A program made the translations under genes and the position numbers. Below, piece by piece: positions 1-8,487 of a DNA stretch of 64,000 nt (its first letter is position 1; the number at the start of each line of letters is the position of its first letter). The notes under the pieces are model-generated. The model was not told the origin of the DNA. It did no database searches and worked only from the letters and a program-made list of their open reading frames with translations. The DNA comes from Xylophilus sp042867185 (GTDB taxonomy: Bacteria; Pseudomonadota; Gammaproteobacteria; Burkholderiales; Burkholderiaceae_C), in the NCBI GenBank assembly GCA_042867185.1, contig JBHZQV010000022.1, forward strand, positions 10,935-74,934, given 5' to 3'.

Positions 1-1
1 C

Positions 2-796
2 CACACCTACGGCACCAACGGCATCGTGCTGGAGCTGGAGGTGGCCCTGGCCCCCGCCACGCCGTGGACCGAATGCATCGCCGTCTTCGAGGCGGGCGAC
101 GCGGGCTACGCCGCCGCCCTGGAGTGCGCCGGCAGCCTCGCCGCCGCGCCGGGCATCGTGAAGAAAGAGGTGTGCTTCCTGGGCGCGCCGGTGCCCGACT
201 ACATGGCCTCGCTCGCCGAATGGCTGCCCGCCGGCTGCCACGCGCTGCTGCTGTCGGTCGCGCCGCAGTCCGAGCCCACGGTGCAGGAAATGGTCGCGGC
301 GCGCGGCGGCCGCATCGGCTACCGCAAGGACGCCGAGGCGGTGCGCACCGGCAAGAAGACGCTGCTGGAGTACACCTGGAACCACACCACCCTGCACGCG
401 ATGAAGGTCGACCCGACCCTCACCTACCTGCAGACCGGCTTCGACCCCCTGCGCCACCGCGAGCAGGTGCTGGCGCTGGAAAAGGCGCTGGGCGGCGAGG
501 TGCTGATGCACCTGGAGTTCCTGCGCACCAAGGACGGCGCCGCCACCTGCAGCGGCCTGCAGCTGGTGCGCTTCACCACCGAAGCGCGGCTCGAAGAGAT
601 CATGCAGATCCACCGCGACCACGGGGTGCACATCAACAACCCGCACGTCTATGTCGTCGAGGACGGCAAGCAGGGCCGGATCGACCCGGCGGTGGTGGAG
701 ATGAAGGCCCGCTTCGATCCGCAGGGGCTGCTGAACCCGGGCAAGCTGCGCGGGTGGGAGCAGCGGCTGGCAGGCGCCGCGGCTGCCGTGGGCTGA
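2..796 (+). CDS. FAD-binding oxidoreductase (GlcD-like), C-terminal part
   Basis: The 3' part of a gene that begins before the window: the frame is open from base 2, so the GTG at 26 is not the true start. The visible protein begins HTYGTNGIVLELEV, the end of an FAD-binding type 4 (PCMH/VAO) domain. It continues into the oxidase C-terminal domain and closes with DPQGLLNPGKL, the usual end of glycolate-oxidase/D-lactate-dehydrogenase-like enzymes. The family oxidises 2-hydroxy acids or alcohols with FAD and passes electrons to a carrier. The substrate cannot be told. The gene is followed at once by a palindromic repeat (799-853). Confidence 0.85.
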   Translation, partial: HTYGTNGIVLELEVALAPATPWTECIAVFEAGDAGYAAALECAGSLAAAPGIVKKEVCFLGAPVPDYMASLAEWLPAGCHALLLSVAPQSEPTVQEMVAARGGRIGYRKDAEAVRTGKKTLLEYTWNHTTLHAMKVDPTLTYLQTGFDPLRHREQVLALEKALGGEVLMHLEFLRTKDGAATCSGLQLVRFTTEARLEEIMQIHRDHGVHINNPHVYVVEDGKQGRIDPAVVEMKARFDPQGLLNPGKLRGWEQRLAGAAAAVG

Positions 797-798
797 TT

Positions 799-853
799 GC
801 TATCGAATGTATAGCTGCCTGCCGGCCTGCGGCGCCGGCTGCCGGCACATTTC
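799..853 (+). repeat. Palindromic repeat family B, copy 1
   Basis: It starts three bases after the stop codon of the FAD oxidase. Layout: GCTAT-n-ATAGC palindrome, a GC-rich CCGGC/GCCGGC stem, then GGCACATTTCG. It matches copies at 8431-8484, 35771-35839 and 63000-63066 when those are suitably oriented. From memory, such GATAGC-containing elements are abundant in Comamonadaceae genomes. Confidence 0.65.
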
Positions 854-901
854 GTTCATGAATCTGCCGGCGACGGGCTCGCCGCCGCACCGGCCGCCCG
901 C

Positions 902-1252
902 CTAGCAGCCCGCGCACGCCAGCGCGGCCAGCGCCACCGCGCCGGCCGCCATGGCCAGGCCGGTCGCCCGGCGCGGTGCATAGCTCATCACCAGCACGAC
1001 CACCCAGGCGCCGGCGGTCAGGACGCCGAACCACAGCACCCAGCCCTGGGCCGCGCCGCGCAGATGGCAGCAGACCGCCAGCGACACCAGCAGGGCCACG
1101 GCCCCGGCGGCGCGCATCCAGGGACGGCGGCGGCCCGGCTCGCGGCCGCGGCCGAAGCTGTCTTCGTAGTGCCGGTCCATAGCCAGGCCGAGGGCTAAAA
1201 AGCCGCTGACGGCGGCGGCGAAAGAGGCGGCGGTGAGCAGGCCCGCGTTCAC
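902..1252 (-). CDS. DUF3325 family small membrane protein
   Basis: A 116-residue protein with three or four hydrophobic segments (about residues 5-25, 48-66, 70-90, 98-115), matching in size and layout the DUF3325 proteins found last in iron-uptake operons. It begins with GTG at 1252, and this codon overlaps the stop of the PepSY gene (GTGA), so translation is probably coupled. An inner-membrane location is inferred. The function is unknown in the family; the context points to an accessory role in siderophore-iron reduction or import. Confidence 0.8.
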   Translation of the reverse strand: MNAGLLTAASFAAAVSGFLALGLAMDRHYEDSFGRGREPGRRRPWMRAAGAVALLVSLAVCCHLRGAAQGWVLWFGVLTAGAWVVVLVMSYAPRRATGLAMAAGAVALAALACAGC

Positions 1253-2952
1253 CGGGCGGCCCCCAGGTCGCGGCGGGAAGAAGGCGACGGGCCGCCGTCG
1301 GGCACCACCGGCGAGGCCGGAGCCCGGGCCGCCGGCAGCGGTGCCGGCGTGGACGCCGCCGTGCGCGCCTGGGCCGCCGGCTTGCGCCGGCCGACCCACC
1401 ACGCGCTGGCGCCCAGCGCCAGGCCCAGGGCCAGGCAGACCAGGTCGAACCCGGCCACCGGCCACAGGCCCTGCGCGATCGACACGCCCAGGTGGCTGTC
1501 GGTGGTGGCCGCGTTGAGCAGCGGCACGCCGGCGAACAGCGCGGCGCCGGTCCACAGCTGCGCCTGCCACATCCGCCGCGCGGGCCAGGCCAGCCCGGCG
1601 ACGGCGGCCAGCGCCCAGGCGCCGAAGAAGCCGGTGATCTCGGCCTGCGCCCGGTCGGCCAGGCCCACCGGCAGCAGGCGGTTGGCCCAGAAATAGGCGG
1701 CGAAGGCGATCGGCAGGCCGGCGATGGCCGCCAGGTTGAGGCCGTCGACCAGCCGCAGGCCGAAGCCGACGCGGCCGCCGTGCTTGAGTGCCTTGGCGTA
1801 TTTCTGCCGCTCCTTCACCGCCCACAGCAGCAGGCCGGTCGCCACCATCACGCAGCCCGCCAGGCCCGAAAGAAAGAACAGCCCGCGCAGCAGCGGGTGG
1901 GAGAAGCGGCCGATGTGCAGGCCGTACAGCACGCCGCGCGTCTCGGCCGCGGGCCGCACCGTGTCGCCGCTGGTCGAGAGCAGCGCGCCGGTGGCGCCGT
2001 CGAACACCATCGACGGCTGGTCGGACGACAGGTCGTGCCCGTCCTGCCGGGTGAGGGTGATGCGGGCGTTGGCGTCGTTGGGGTGGATCACCTGCAGCCG
2101 GCCGACCCGGGCGCCCTCGCCCCAGTGCGCCCGGGCCTGCGCCAGCAGCGGCGCCACCGGCACCAGCGCGGCGGCGATGCCCGCGGGCTTCTCGTCGCGG
2201 GCGGCGGTGGCGGGGAACATCTCGGCGGTGAAGGCCTTCTCGTCGCCCTTGTACACGGCCTGCGGGCCCCAGGGCATCAGCATGAACATCAGCGTGACCA
2301 GGCCGGTGTAGGTGATCATCAGGTGGAAGGGCAGCGCCAGCACCGCGGTGGCGTTGTGCGCGTCCAGCCAGCTGCGCTGGCCCTTCTTCGGCCGGAAGGT
2401 GAAGAAGTCCTTGAAGATGCGCTTGTGGGTCACGATGCCGCTGACGATCGCCACCAGCATGCACATCGCGCAGAAGCTGACGATCCAGCGCGCCCAGATC
2501 GCCGGCATGTAGTGCAAGTCGAAGTGCAGCCGGTAGATGAACTCGCCGCCCCGGGTGGCGCGGGCGGTGCCGGCCTCGGCCCCGGTGGCCGGGTCGACCG
2601 AGGCACTGCCGAAGGCCGCGCGCCGGGGTTTGGCCGCGCCGGGTGCCAGCGGCGCGGGCTTCGGGTTCCAGAAGAGGCGGGCCGTCGGCTCGCGGTCGGT
2701 CGGCAGGCTGACGAACCAGCGCACCGCGCCGGGCGCGCGCTGCTGCAGGAACGCCACCGCGCGCGTGGCCGCCTCGTCTTCCGGCACCGGCTGCGAGGTG
2801 GCCCGGTGCAGCTCGGGCCGCATCCAGAAGCTGATCTCGTCCTTGAAGTAGGCGCCGGTGCCCGCGCAGAACACCAGAAACAGCACCCAGCCCACCAGCA
2901 GGCCCGACCAGGTGTGCAGCCAGGCCATCGACTGCCGGAAACCGTCCTTCAT
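1249..2952 (-). CDS. PepSY-associated TM protein (PiuB-like)
   Basis: 567 residues beginning MKDGFRQSMAWLHTWSGLL, the typical start of PepSY-associated transmembrane proteins. The first TM segment (VGWVLFLVFCAGTGAY) is followed by a large periplasmic PepSY region, a TM block near RWIVSFCAMCMLVAIVSGI with the motif GIVTHKRIFKDFFTFRP, a second soluble part, and a C-terminal TM cluster. A low-complexity Pro/Ala tail ends the protein. Such proteins are inner-membrane components thought to reduce or release iron from siderophores. The start ATG overlaps the stop of the DUF3649 gene upstream and the stop overlaps DUF3325, so the three form one coupled operon. Confidence 0.9.
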   Translation of the reverse strand: MKDGFRQSMAWLHTWSGLLVGWVLFLVFCAGTGAYFKDEISFWMRPELHRATSQPVPEDEAATRAVAFLQQRAPGAVRWFVSLPTDREPTARLFWNPKPAPLAPGAAKPRRAAFGSASVDPATGAEAGTARATRGGEFIYRLHFDLHYMPAIWARWIVSFCAMCMLVAIVSGIVTHKRIFKDFFTFRPKKGQRSWLDAHNATAVLALPFHLMITYTGLVTLMFMLMPWGPQAVYKGDEKAFTAEMFPATAARDEKPAGIAAALVPVAPLLAQARAHWGEGARVGRLQVIHPNDANARITLTRQDGHDLSSDQPSMVFDGATGALLSTSGDTVRPAAETRGVLYGLHIGRFSHPLLRGLFFLSGLAGCVMVATGLLLWAVKERQKYAKALKHGGRVGFGLRLVDGLNLAAIAGLPIAFAAYFWANRLLPVGLADRAQAEITGFFGAWALAAVAGLAWPARRMWQAQLWTGAALFAGVPLLNAATTDSHLGVSIAQGLWPVAGFDLVCLALGLALGASAWWVGRRKPAAQARTAASTPAPLPAARAPASPVVPDGGPSPSSRRDLGAAR

Positions 2953-3332
2953 GCCGCCGTCCCCGGAAAGTAGAAATGCACCGCCAGCACCGCGCCCATC
3001 ACCGCCGCCGGCACCAGCAGCCCGCGCCAGGCGCTCCAGGCGCTGCGGGCGGCGAACACCCACATCACCGCGCAGGGGTACACCACGAAGGCCACCAGCG
3101 TGCCGGCGACGGCCGCCTCGACCCGGGTCGTCGGCAGCAGCACCGCCAGCACCGCCGCCGACAGCCCCGACACCGCATAGCCCCCCCCGATCGCCGCCAC
3201 CGCCCGCACCGCCACCCCCGCGCGGTAGCGCAGCCCCTCGCCGCCCACCGGCAGCCAGCGGTGCCGCGTCGAGCGCGAACGCTCCGCCTGCAGCGCAGCC
3301 GGCGAAGGATGGGGCGGAACGACAGGACTCAT
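2949..3332 (-). CDS. DUF3649 family membrane protein
   Basis: 127 residues. After a basic N-terminus there are three hydrophobic segments (about residues 40-62, 72-95, 102-125), as in DUF3649 proteins, which sit directly ahead of PepSY/DUF3325 genes in proteobacterial iron operons. Its stop overlaps the PepSY start (ATGA). Repeat copy A (3376-3466) lies between it and the DUF4198 gene. The biochemical role is not known; an inner-membrane iron-uptake accessory is the inference from context. Confidence 0.8.
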   Translation of the reverse strand: MSPVVPPHPSPAALQAERSRSTRHRWLPVGGEGLRYRAGVAVRAVAAIGGGYAVSGLSAAVLAVLLPTTRVEAAVAGTLVAFVVYPCAVMWVFAARSAWSAWRGLLVPAAVMGAVLAVHFYFPGTAA

Positions 3333-3375
3333 GCGAGGAAATCAGCAACTACGGCGAAAACGGCGGCGGTCTTCA

Positions 3376-3466
3376 CCCCAGGGCGACCGCGGATCCGGCT
3401 CCGCCGGTCCGCCGGTAGCGCCCCCGGAAGGGGGTAGGCGAAGACACGCAGTGCGAAGCCTGGGGG
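3376..3466 (-). repeat. Post-stop structured element family A, copy A
   Basis: Read leftward, it starts 4 nt after the DUF4198 stop with CCCCCAGGCTTCGC. A short hairpin arm ending CTTCGCC follows, then CCCCC...GGGGGC, then ACCGGCGGAGCCGGATCC, and finally CCCTGGGG, which can pair with the first bases. Same layout as the copies at 15114, 19060, 22451, 40859 and 52741. Confidence 0.8.
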
Positions 3467-3470
3467 AGAG

Positions 3471-4100
3471 CTAGTTCTTTATGAAGGTCAAGGTCGCGAC
3501 GTGCCGGGTCTGGGTGTACGGCTTGCCGTCCCAGGTGCCCGCGCCGTCCTTGTCCAGGTGGCCGATCTCCGCCACGTACTGGCCCGGCCACGGCGTCTGC
3601 AGCGTGACTTTGCCTTCCTTGTCGGTCTTGAACTTCTTCTCCCACTTGGGCGGGCCGAAGAGCACCACTTCCTTGTCGGCCAGGGGCTGGCCCGAGAGCA
3701 TCAGCACGAAGGTGTCTGCGCCCGGCTGCACCGGCACCAGCTCCAGCGGGTTGCGCGGCTGCGTCTCGGTGCGGCCGGCCTTGGCCTGGTAGAGGCTGAT
3801 CACGCCCTTGTCGCTGACATAGCCGCCCACCAGCCGCGCATCCGCGTTCGGCGCGGCCTGGAACTGCAGGCTGTCGTTGTGGCGGGTGACCGGCAGCAGC
3901 TTGCCGTCGGGTGCCGGCGCGCGGGGCGCGGTCACCAGCTTCAGGTAGCCGGATTCGGTCTCCCGCACATCGTCGGCCCATTCGCCGAAGTAGGCCTTGG
4001 CCGTGCCGTCGGCCGCGACCGGGTCGAGCCAGACGAAGTGGGCCTGCGCCAGGCCGGAGGCGGCCAGCAGTGCGGCGAGCAGGGGGGATCTGAACTTCAT
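3471..4100 (-). CDS. DUF4198 periplasmic protein
   Basis: 209 residues with a cleavable signal peptide (MKFRSPLLAALLAASGLAQA, cut before HFVWLD). The mature start HFVWLDP is the hallmark of DUF4198 proteins, periplasmic beta-sandwich proteins that accompany TonB-dependent receptors and metal-uptake genes. The C-terminal part (ADTFVLMLSGQPL...) is carboxypeptidase-regulatory-like. An AGGAG ribosome site lies just before ATG 4100. It is first in the operon leading to DUF3649-PepSY-DUF3325, with a Fur-like site about 150 bp upstream. A role in binding or delivering metal in the periplasm is inferred. Confidence 0.85.
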   Translation of the reverse strand: MKFRSPLLAALLAASGLAQAHFVWLDPVAADGTAKAYFGEWADDVRETESGYLKLVTAPRAPAPDGKLLPVTRHNDSLQFQAAPNADARLVGGYVSDKGVISLYQAKAGRTETQPRNPLELVPVQPGADTFVLMLSGQPLADKEVVLFGPPKWEKKFKTDKEGKVTLQTPWPGQYVAEIGHLDKDGAGTWDGKPYTQTRHVATLTFIKN

Positions 4101-4247
4101 GGAAGACTCCTGGGGAAGGGTCGGTGGGATGGGCGGTGTGGATGCCGCACGGGGCTCGGCGGGCGGGGGGGAGCAACAGAAGCAGAAGCAGAAGCGGCGA
4201 AGCCGACCAGTGCTGCCACCACCGCGCCCACACACGAGCGTTAACGC

Positions 4248-4281
4248 GAATTGTTCTTATTATGCACAATTAAGATGCGCA
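4248..4281. promoter_or_regulatory. Fur-like box and promoter in divergent region
   Basis: GAATTGTTCTTATTATGC on the + strand (AATAAGAACAATT on the other) resembles the Fur consensus (AATGAGAATCATT) with a few mismatches. It is followed by TTAAGATGCGCA, a 12-mer that recurs exactly at 50360-50371 ahead of the other iron locus. The region lies between the DUF4198 operon (leftward) and the histidine kinase (rightward). No footprint evidence is available. Confidence 0.5.
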
Positions 4282-4387
4282 CGGGTGGAAATCCGCGCGT
4301 GCGTGCAGCGTCGATCCGCCCCTGATCCCTGTAGGAGAGTTCCGACACGTTAAGCTAGCGCTTTCCTTTGGATACTAAAAGAAAGAC

Positions 4388-5572
4388 ATGCTTTCCAACG
4401 TGGACGCCGATCGCAGCCAGGACGCGGTGATGAACATCAAGGCCGTGCCGTCGATCCTGAAGATCGTGCGGGCGCAGACCGGGATGCGCTTCGTGACGGT
4501 GGCCTGGGTCACCGAATCCCGCTGGCGCGCCTGCGCCGTGCTGGACGAGCTGGGCCTCGGCGTGCGGGTGGGCGACGAGCTCGACGTCGACACCACCCTC
4601 TGCAAGGACGTCCTGGCCACCCACGCGGCGGTGGCGTTCGACGATGCGCATGTCCACCCGGTGTATGCGACGCACCGCACGCCCCGCATCTATGGCTTCC
4701 GGTCGTATGTGTCGCAGCCGATCATCCTGGCCGACGGCACCCACTTCGGCAATCTCTGCGCGCTGGATGCCGAGGTGCGGGACGCCACCAGCGCCAAGGC
4801 GCAGGCGGTCATCGGGTCGTGCGCCGCCATCCTGGCCAAGCTGCTCGACGACGAGGCCGACGCCTACCGGACGCAGCGGGCCCTCGCCGACGCGACGTCG
4901 ACCGGCGGTGCGCGCGAGCAGTTCCTGGCCGTGGTGGCGCACGACCTGCGCAACCCTCTGTCCACGATGCACACCGCCGCCGAGATCATGCTGCGGGGCG
5001 CCGAGCCCAAGGCCGCGCGCATCGGCATCCGCCTCAAGGCCAGCGCCCAGCGCATGACGCGCCTGATCGACGATCTGGTCGATTTCTCGAAAGGCCGCGC
5101 GGGCTCGGCGATCACCGTCGTCATGGCGGCGCACACCGACCTGTCGGAACTGCTCGAAGCGGTCGTCGACGAGGCCCGCGACGCGCACCCCGCGCTGCGC
5201 TTCGTCTCGTCGATCGCCCTGGGCGGACCGGTGCTGTGCGACGCGCCGCGGCTGCAGCAGCTGCTGTCGAACCTGCTCGGTAACGCGGTGGCCTACGGCG
5301 ACAACACCTCGCCCGTCGAAGTGAAGGCCTGGATCGACCAGGGACAGGCCTGCGTGACCGTCACCAACGCCGGCGAGGTCATACCGGGCGACGTGCTGGA
5401 CCGGGTGTTCGACGCCTTCTACCGCGGCACGTCGTCCGGCAGCACGAGCATGGGTCTGGGCCTGAGCATCTGCGCGCAGATCGCGAAAGCCCACGGCGGC
5501 CATCTGTCGGCCGAATCCTCGCGCGCATCGGGGACGCGGTTCGAACTCCGGTTCCCCGTCGCGCAGGGCTGA
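4388..5572 (+). CDS. GAF domain sensor histidine kinase, orphan
   Basis: 394 residues, no TM segments, so probably cytoplasmic. A GAF domain covers about residues 15-155 (DGTHFGNLCALD is its typical end). A HisKA domain follows, with the phospho-acceptor His185 in AHDLRNPLS. The HATPase_c domain carries an N-box (LLSNLLGNAVAYG) and a G2 box (MGLGLSIC). The G1 box is degenerate (VTNAGEVIP), a form I associate with bacteriophytochrome-type kinases. No response regulator is adjacent. The signal is unknown. It could share the iron-type promoter region at 4248-4281, which points rightward toward it. Confidence 0.85.
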   Translation: MLSNVDADRSQDAVMNIKAVPSILKIVRAQTGMRFVTVAWVTESRWRACAVLDELGLGVRVGDELDVDTTLCKDVLATHAAVAFDDAHVHPVYATHRTPRIYGFRSYVSQPIILADGTHFGNLCALDAEVRDATSAKAQAVIGSCAAILAKLLDDEADAYRTQRALADATSTGGAREQFLAVVAHDLRNPLSTMHTAAEIMLRGAEPKAARIGIRLKASAQRMTRLIDDLVDFSKGRAGSAITVVMAAHTDLSELLEAVVDEARDAHPALRFVSSIALGGPVLCDAPRLQQLLSNLLGNAVAYGDNTSPVEVKAWIDQGQACVTVTNAGEVIPGDVLDRVFDAFYRGTSSGSTSMGLGLSICAQIAKAHGGHLSAESSRASGTRFELRFPVAQG

Positions 5573-5606
5573 TCAGCGCCCCGGCACCGGCAGCGCCTGG
5601 CCCGGC

Positions 5607-5963
5607 TCAGCCGCCATGCACGATCCCGCAGCGGGTCAGGTGGGCCTTCCAGCTGGTCAGCGGGCCGATCTGGCCGTCGGGCACGCATTCCAGCAGGCAG
5701 TGCAGCACCGCGCCGTAGCTGGCGAGGGGCAGGCGCACCATCAGCCGGACATGGGGCGTGCCGCTGCTGCAGGTGGCATGGGCGTGGAGCAGCGGCTCGC
5801 AGCGCAGCACGCCGGTGCCGGGACAGGCGGCCAGCGCGCGGCGGACGGCGCAGGCGTCGGTCGAGGCGACGGTGACGTCGAGCACCTGGAACACCGTCTT
5901 GTTGCGGGTGTCGCGGGTGTCGCGGGCGGCACCGGGCGGGTAGCGGTAGGCAGCGTAGGCCAT
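5607..5963 (-). CDS. Hypothetical protein downstream of TonB receptor
   Basis: 118 residues with no family I recognise. It begins MAYAAYRYPP and contains DTRDTRNKT from a 9-bp tandem duplication (about 5908-5935), then a cysteine-containing globular-looking region (CAVRRALAACPG, CSSGTPHVRL) with no signal peptide or TM segment. It lies 106 bp beyond the stop of the siderophore receptor in the same direction and may be co-transcribed. The alternating hydrophobic pattern after residue 25 could be a small alpha/beta (ferredoxin-like) fold; this is a guess. Confidence 0.6.
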   Translation of the reverse strand: MAYAAYRYPPGAARDTRDTRNKTVFQVLDVTVASTDACAVRRALAACPGTGVLRCEPLLHAHATCSSGTPHVRLMVRLPLASYGAVLHCLLECVPDGQIGPLTSWKAHLTRCGIVHGG

Positions 5964-6069
5964 GGTTTCCTGAACGGAAAAGAACAGGCATCCAGTGTGG
6001 GCGGCGGCCCGTCAAAACGGTGCAAAGCCCGCGCGGGCGGGTGCAAAGGCGGCGTAAAAACCGGGCGGC

Positions 6070-8274
6070 TCAGAAAGCGTAGCGCGCGCTCAGCTCCAGC
6101 GTGCGCGGTGCACCCGGCAGGATGCCGATGTCGTTGTTGGCCGAGAGGTAGTAGCGCCGGTCGAACACGTTCTTCAGGTTGAGCGCGGCGCTCCAGCCCT
6201 TCGGCGACGGCCGCCAGTAGAGCGCCAGATCGACCGTCGCGTAGCCCGGCAGCGAGACGGCGTTGTCGACGTTGGCGAAGCTGGCGGTGCGGGCGTTGAT
6301 GCCGGCGCCGGCCTGCACGCCGGGCAGCAGCGCGTCGAGCGATGCGAGCGTCCACAGGCTGAAGGTGTGGCGCGGGGCCAGCGCCAGGCGCTTGCCCTGC
6401 AGCGGCGTGGGCCGGGCCGAGCCGAACGGCGCGGTGACGGTGCCGACGCCGTTGGTGACCAGCGCATCGAGGTACGAATACCCCGCCAGCACCTGCCAGC
6501 CGGCGGCCACCTGGCCGGCCAGCGTCAGCTCCAGGCCGCGGGCGCGCTGCTCGCCGACGTTGACCAGCCGGTTGAGCACCGGGTCGGTGTACTTCACGTC
6601 GCTGCGGGTGAGCTGGTAGAGCGCGGCGGTGAAGGAGGCCGCGCCGTCGAACAGCTCGGTCTTCGAGCCCACTTCCAGGTTGACGCTCTGCTCGGGCTTG
6701 AGTTGTGCGTTGGTGGTCGCCAGCGGGCCGGCCTCGCCCGAGGGCTGGTAGCTCTTGGTGGCCGAGACGTAGTAGCTCTGCGCCGCCGTGGGCTGCCACA
6801 CCAGGCCGGCGCGCGGCGAGAAATTGCGGTCGGTGCGCGCCAGGTTGGCGGCGGCGGGCAGCTCGTCGTTGTACTTCTGGCCGAAGGCGTCGTAGCGCAG
6901 GCCCAGCAGGCTCTTGACGGTGGGCGTCCAGGTCGAGAGGGCCTGCACATAGACGCTGCGCGTCGTGTTGACGGTGGTGCCCACCGCGGGCGAGAGCGCC
7001 TGCGCCACCGGCACTTCGTAGGGCAGGTCGCGGCCCACCGGCGCGAAGACCGGCGTGGCGAAGGAGTAGCCGGCCCGGTTGGTGGCGGCGTTGGTGATCG
7101 CCTGGTGGCGGTCCTGCTCGCCGAACTCGGCGCCGGCCAGCAGCTTGTGGCCGGTGCCGCCCCAGGCCAGGTCGTGCGTCACCTCGCTCTGGTTGAACCA
7201 GCCGTGCTCGTAGCGCTGCACCGCGCCGCGCAGCAGCAGCGCCTGCGGCACCGTGCCGGCGGCGTCGTTGACCGCGCCGATGCGGGTGTGCCGGCGGTCC
7301 AGCGAATAGTCGTAGTAGCGCAGCGTGTCGGTGAAGCCGGTGGCGTCCGACAGGCGCAGCTTGTACTGGGCGGTGCTGGTCTGCATCGTCGAGCGGGTGT
7401 GGTCGAGGCCGTAGGCGTCGGCCGCGCCGTAGTAGGTGCCGATCGGCACGTGGGCCGGCCGGCCGGTGGAGAGCAGGCCCGGGATGCCGAAATCGATCCC
7501 GCGCTCCTGGTGCTGGTAGTTGGTCTGCAGCAGCAGGCTCTGGTCGCCGTCCTTCCAGAAGATGCTGGGCGAGACGGCCTGGCTGCGCAGGTAGCCGTTG
7601 GTGCGGTAGCTGCCCGAGTCTTCCACCGCGGCATCGAGCCGCACCGCCACCGTGTCGGAGACCGGCCGGTTCAGGCCCAGGTCGCTGCGCTTCAGGCCGT
7701 AGCTGCCGAGGGTGATGCCCGCATCGCCGCCGGCGGCGAACGTCGGCTTCTTGGTGATCAGGTTGATAAGCCCGCCCGACGAGCCGCGTCCGTAGAGCGC
7801 GGCCGCCGGGCCCTTGACCACCTCGACCCGCTCGATGTTGTAGAGGTCGCGGAAATACTGCGAGTCGTCGCGCACGCCGTCCAGCAGGATGTCGCTGAGC
7901 GCGGTGAAGCCGCGGATCACCACCGCGTCGCGCTGGCCGTCGCCGGTGGCCAGGCCCACCGACGGGATCGTCTTCATCACGTCCTGCACGCTGCGGGCGC
8001 CCTGGTCGCGCATGACCTCCTGCGTGACGATGTTGACCGACTGCGGAATGTCGCGCAGCGGCGCATCGACCTTGGCGCCGGTGGCGGTGTGGGCCGGCGC
8101 GTACTGCGCGCCGTGCTCCTGGCCGGCCGACACGTCGATCTGCGGCAGCGACTGGGTCTGGGCCTGCACGGCCAGCGCCGCGAGCCCTGCGCAGAGGCCG
8201 CCGGCGGCCCGGGAGACCGCGTGCGGCCGGAAAGTGCGGAGGGTGCGGCGAAGCCGCGCAGCAGAACCATGCAT
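6070..8274 (-). CDS. TonB-dependent siderophore receptor
   Basis: 734 residues from ATG 8274. An arginine-rich N-region and signal peptide (about residues 1-37) end in AVQAQ. The plug domain carries DIPQSVNIVTQEVMRDQ, VVIRGF and VEVVKGPAAALYGRGSSGG. A 22-stranded barrel follows, ending ELSARYAF with the terminal Phe of outer-membrane beta-barrels. It imports a ferric siderophore, probably catecholate-like (Fiu/CirA-type plug), with TonB energy. No clear Fur site was seen in the 8275-8430 leader. Repeat copy B2 lies upstream. Confidence 0.9.
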   Translation of the reverse strand: MHGSAARLRRTLRTFRPHAVSRAAGGLCAGLAALAVQAQTQSLPQIDVSAGQEHGAQYAPAHTATGAKVDAPLRDIPQSVNIVTQEVMRDQGARSVQDVMKTIPSVGLATGDGQRDAVVIRGFTALSDILLDGVRDDSQYFRDLYNIERVEVVKGPAAALYGRGSSGGLINLITKKPTFAAGGDAGITLGSYGLKRSDLGLNRPVSDTVAVRLDAAVEDSGSYRTNGYLRSQAVSPSIFWKDGDQSLLLQTNYQHQERGIDFGIPGLLSTGRPAHVPIGTYYGAADAYGLDHTRSTMQTSTAQYKLRLSDATGFTDTLRYYDYSLDRRHTRIGAVNDAAGTVPQALLLRGAVQRYEHGWFNQSEVTHDLAWGGTGHKLLAGAEFGEQDRHQAITNAATNRAGYSFATPVFAPVGRDLPYEVPVAQALSPAVGTTVNTTRSVYVQALSTWTPTVKSLLGLRYDAFGQKYNDELPAAANLARTDRNFSPRAGLVWQPTAAQSYYVSATKSYQPSGEAGPLATTNAQLKPEQSVNLEVGSKTELFDGAASFTAALYQLTRSDVKYTDPVLNRLVNVGEQRARGLELTLAGQVAAGWQVLAGYSYLDALVTNGVGTVTAPFGSARPTPLQGKRLALAPRHTFSLWTLASLDALLPGVQAGAGINARTASFANVDNAVSLPGYATVDLALYWRPSPKGWSAALNLKNVFDRRYYLSANNDIGILPGAPRTLELSARYAF

Positions 8275-8430
8275 CACGAAGTACCTTGTGCCGTGAAGGA
8301 ATCGGAAACGGCTGGCTACTGCGCGCGGGGCGTATGGCTGGCTGGAGGGTGCGCAGCGTAGGGCCCGGCCCCTGAACGGAAGCTGACCGGGCACCGCCGC
8401 CCGTCGCCCCGGCGGACGGGCGGTCTCGAT

Positions 8431-8484
8431 GCTATCCAATCGATAGCAAATGGCCGGCCAAGGACGCCGGCTGCGGGCACTTTC
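8431..8484 (+). repeat. Palindromic repeat family B, copy 2
   Basis: GCTATCCAATCGATAGC palindrome, then TGGCCGGCC...GCCGGCTGCGGGCACTTTC. Its reverse complement aligns base for base over most of its length with 35771-35839. It lies just beyond the bicupin stop (8488) and upstream of the siderophore receptor. Confidence 0.75.
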
Positions 8485-8487
8485 GGC

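Noticed and set aside
6367..8361. Long + strand frame opposite the siderophore receptor
   Set aside because: High G+C shadow of the receptor, rich in Gly/Arg/Ala, without ribosome site or motifs. The same holds for 15342-17630, 29639-31396, 31609-33762 and 43291-46116.
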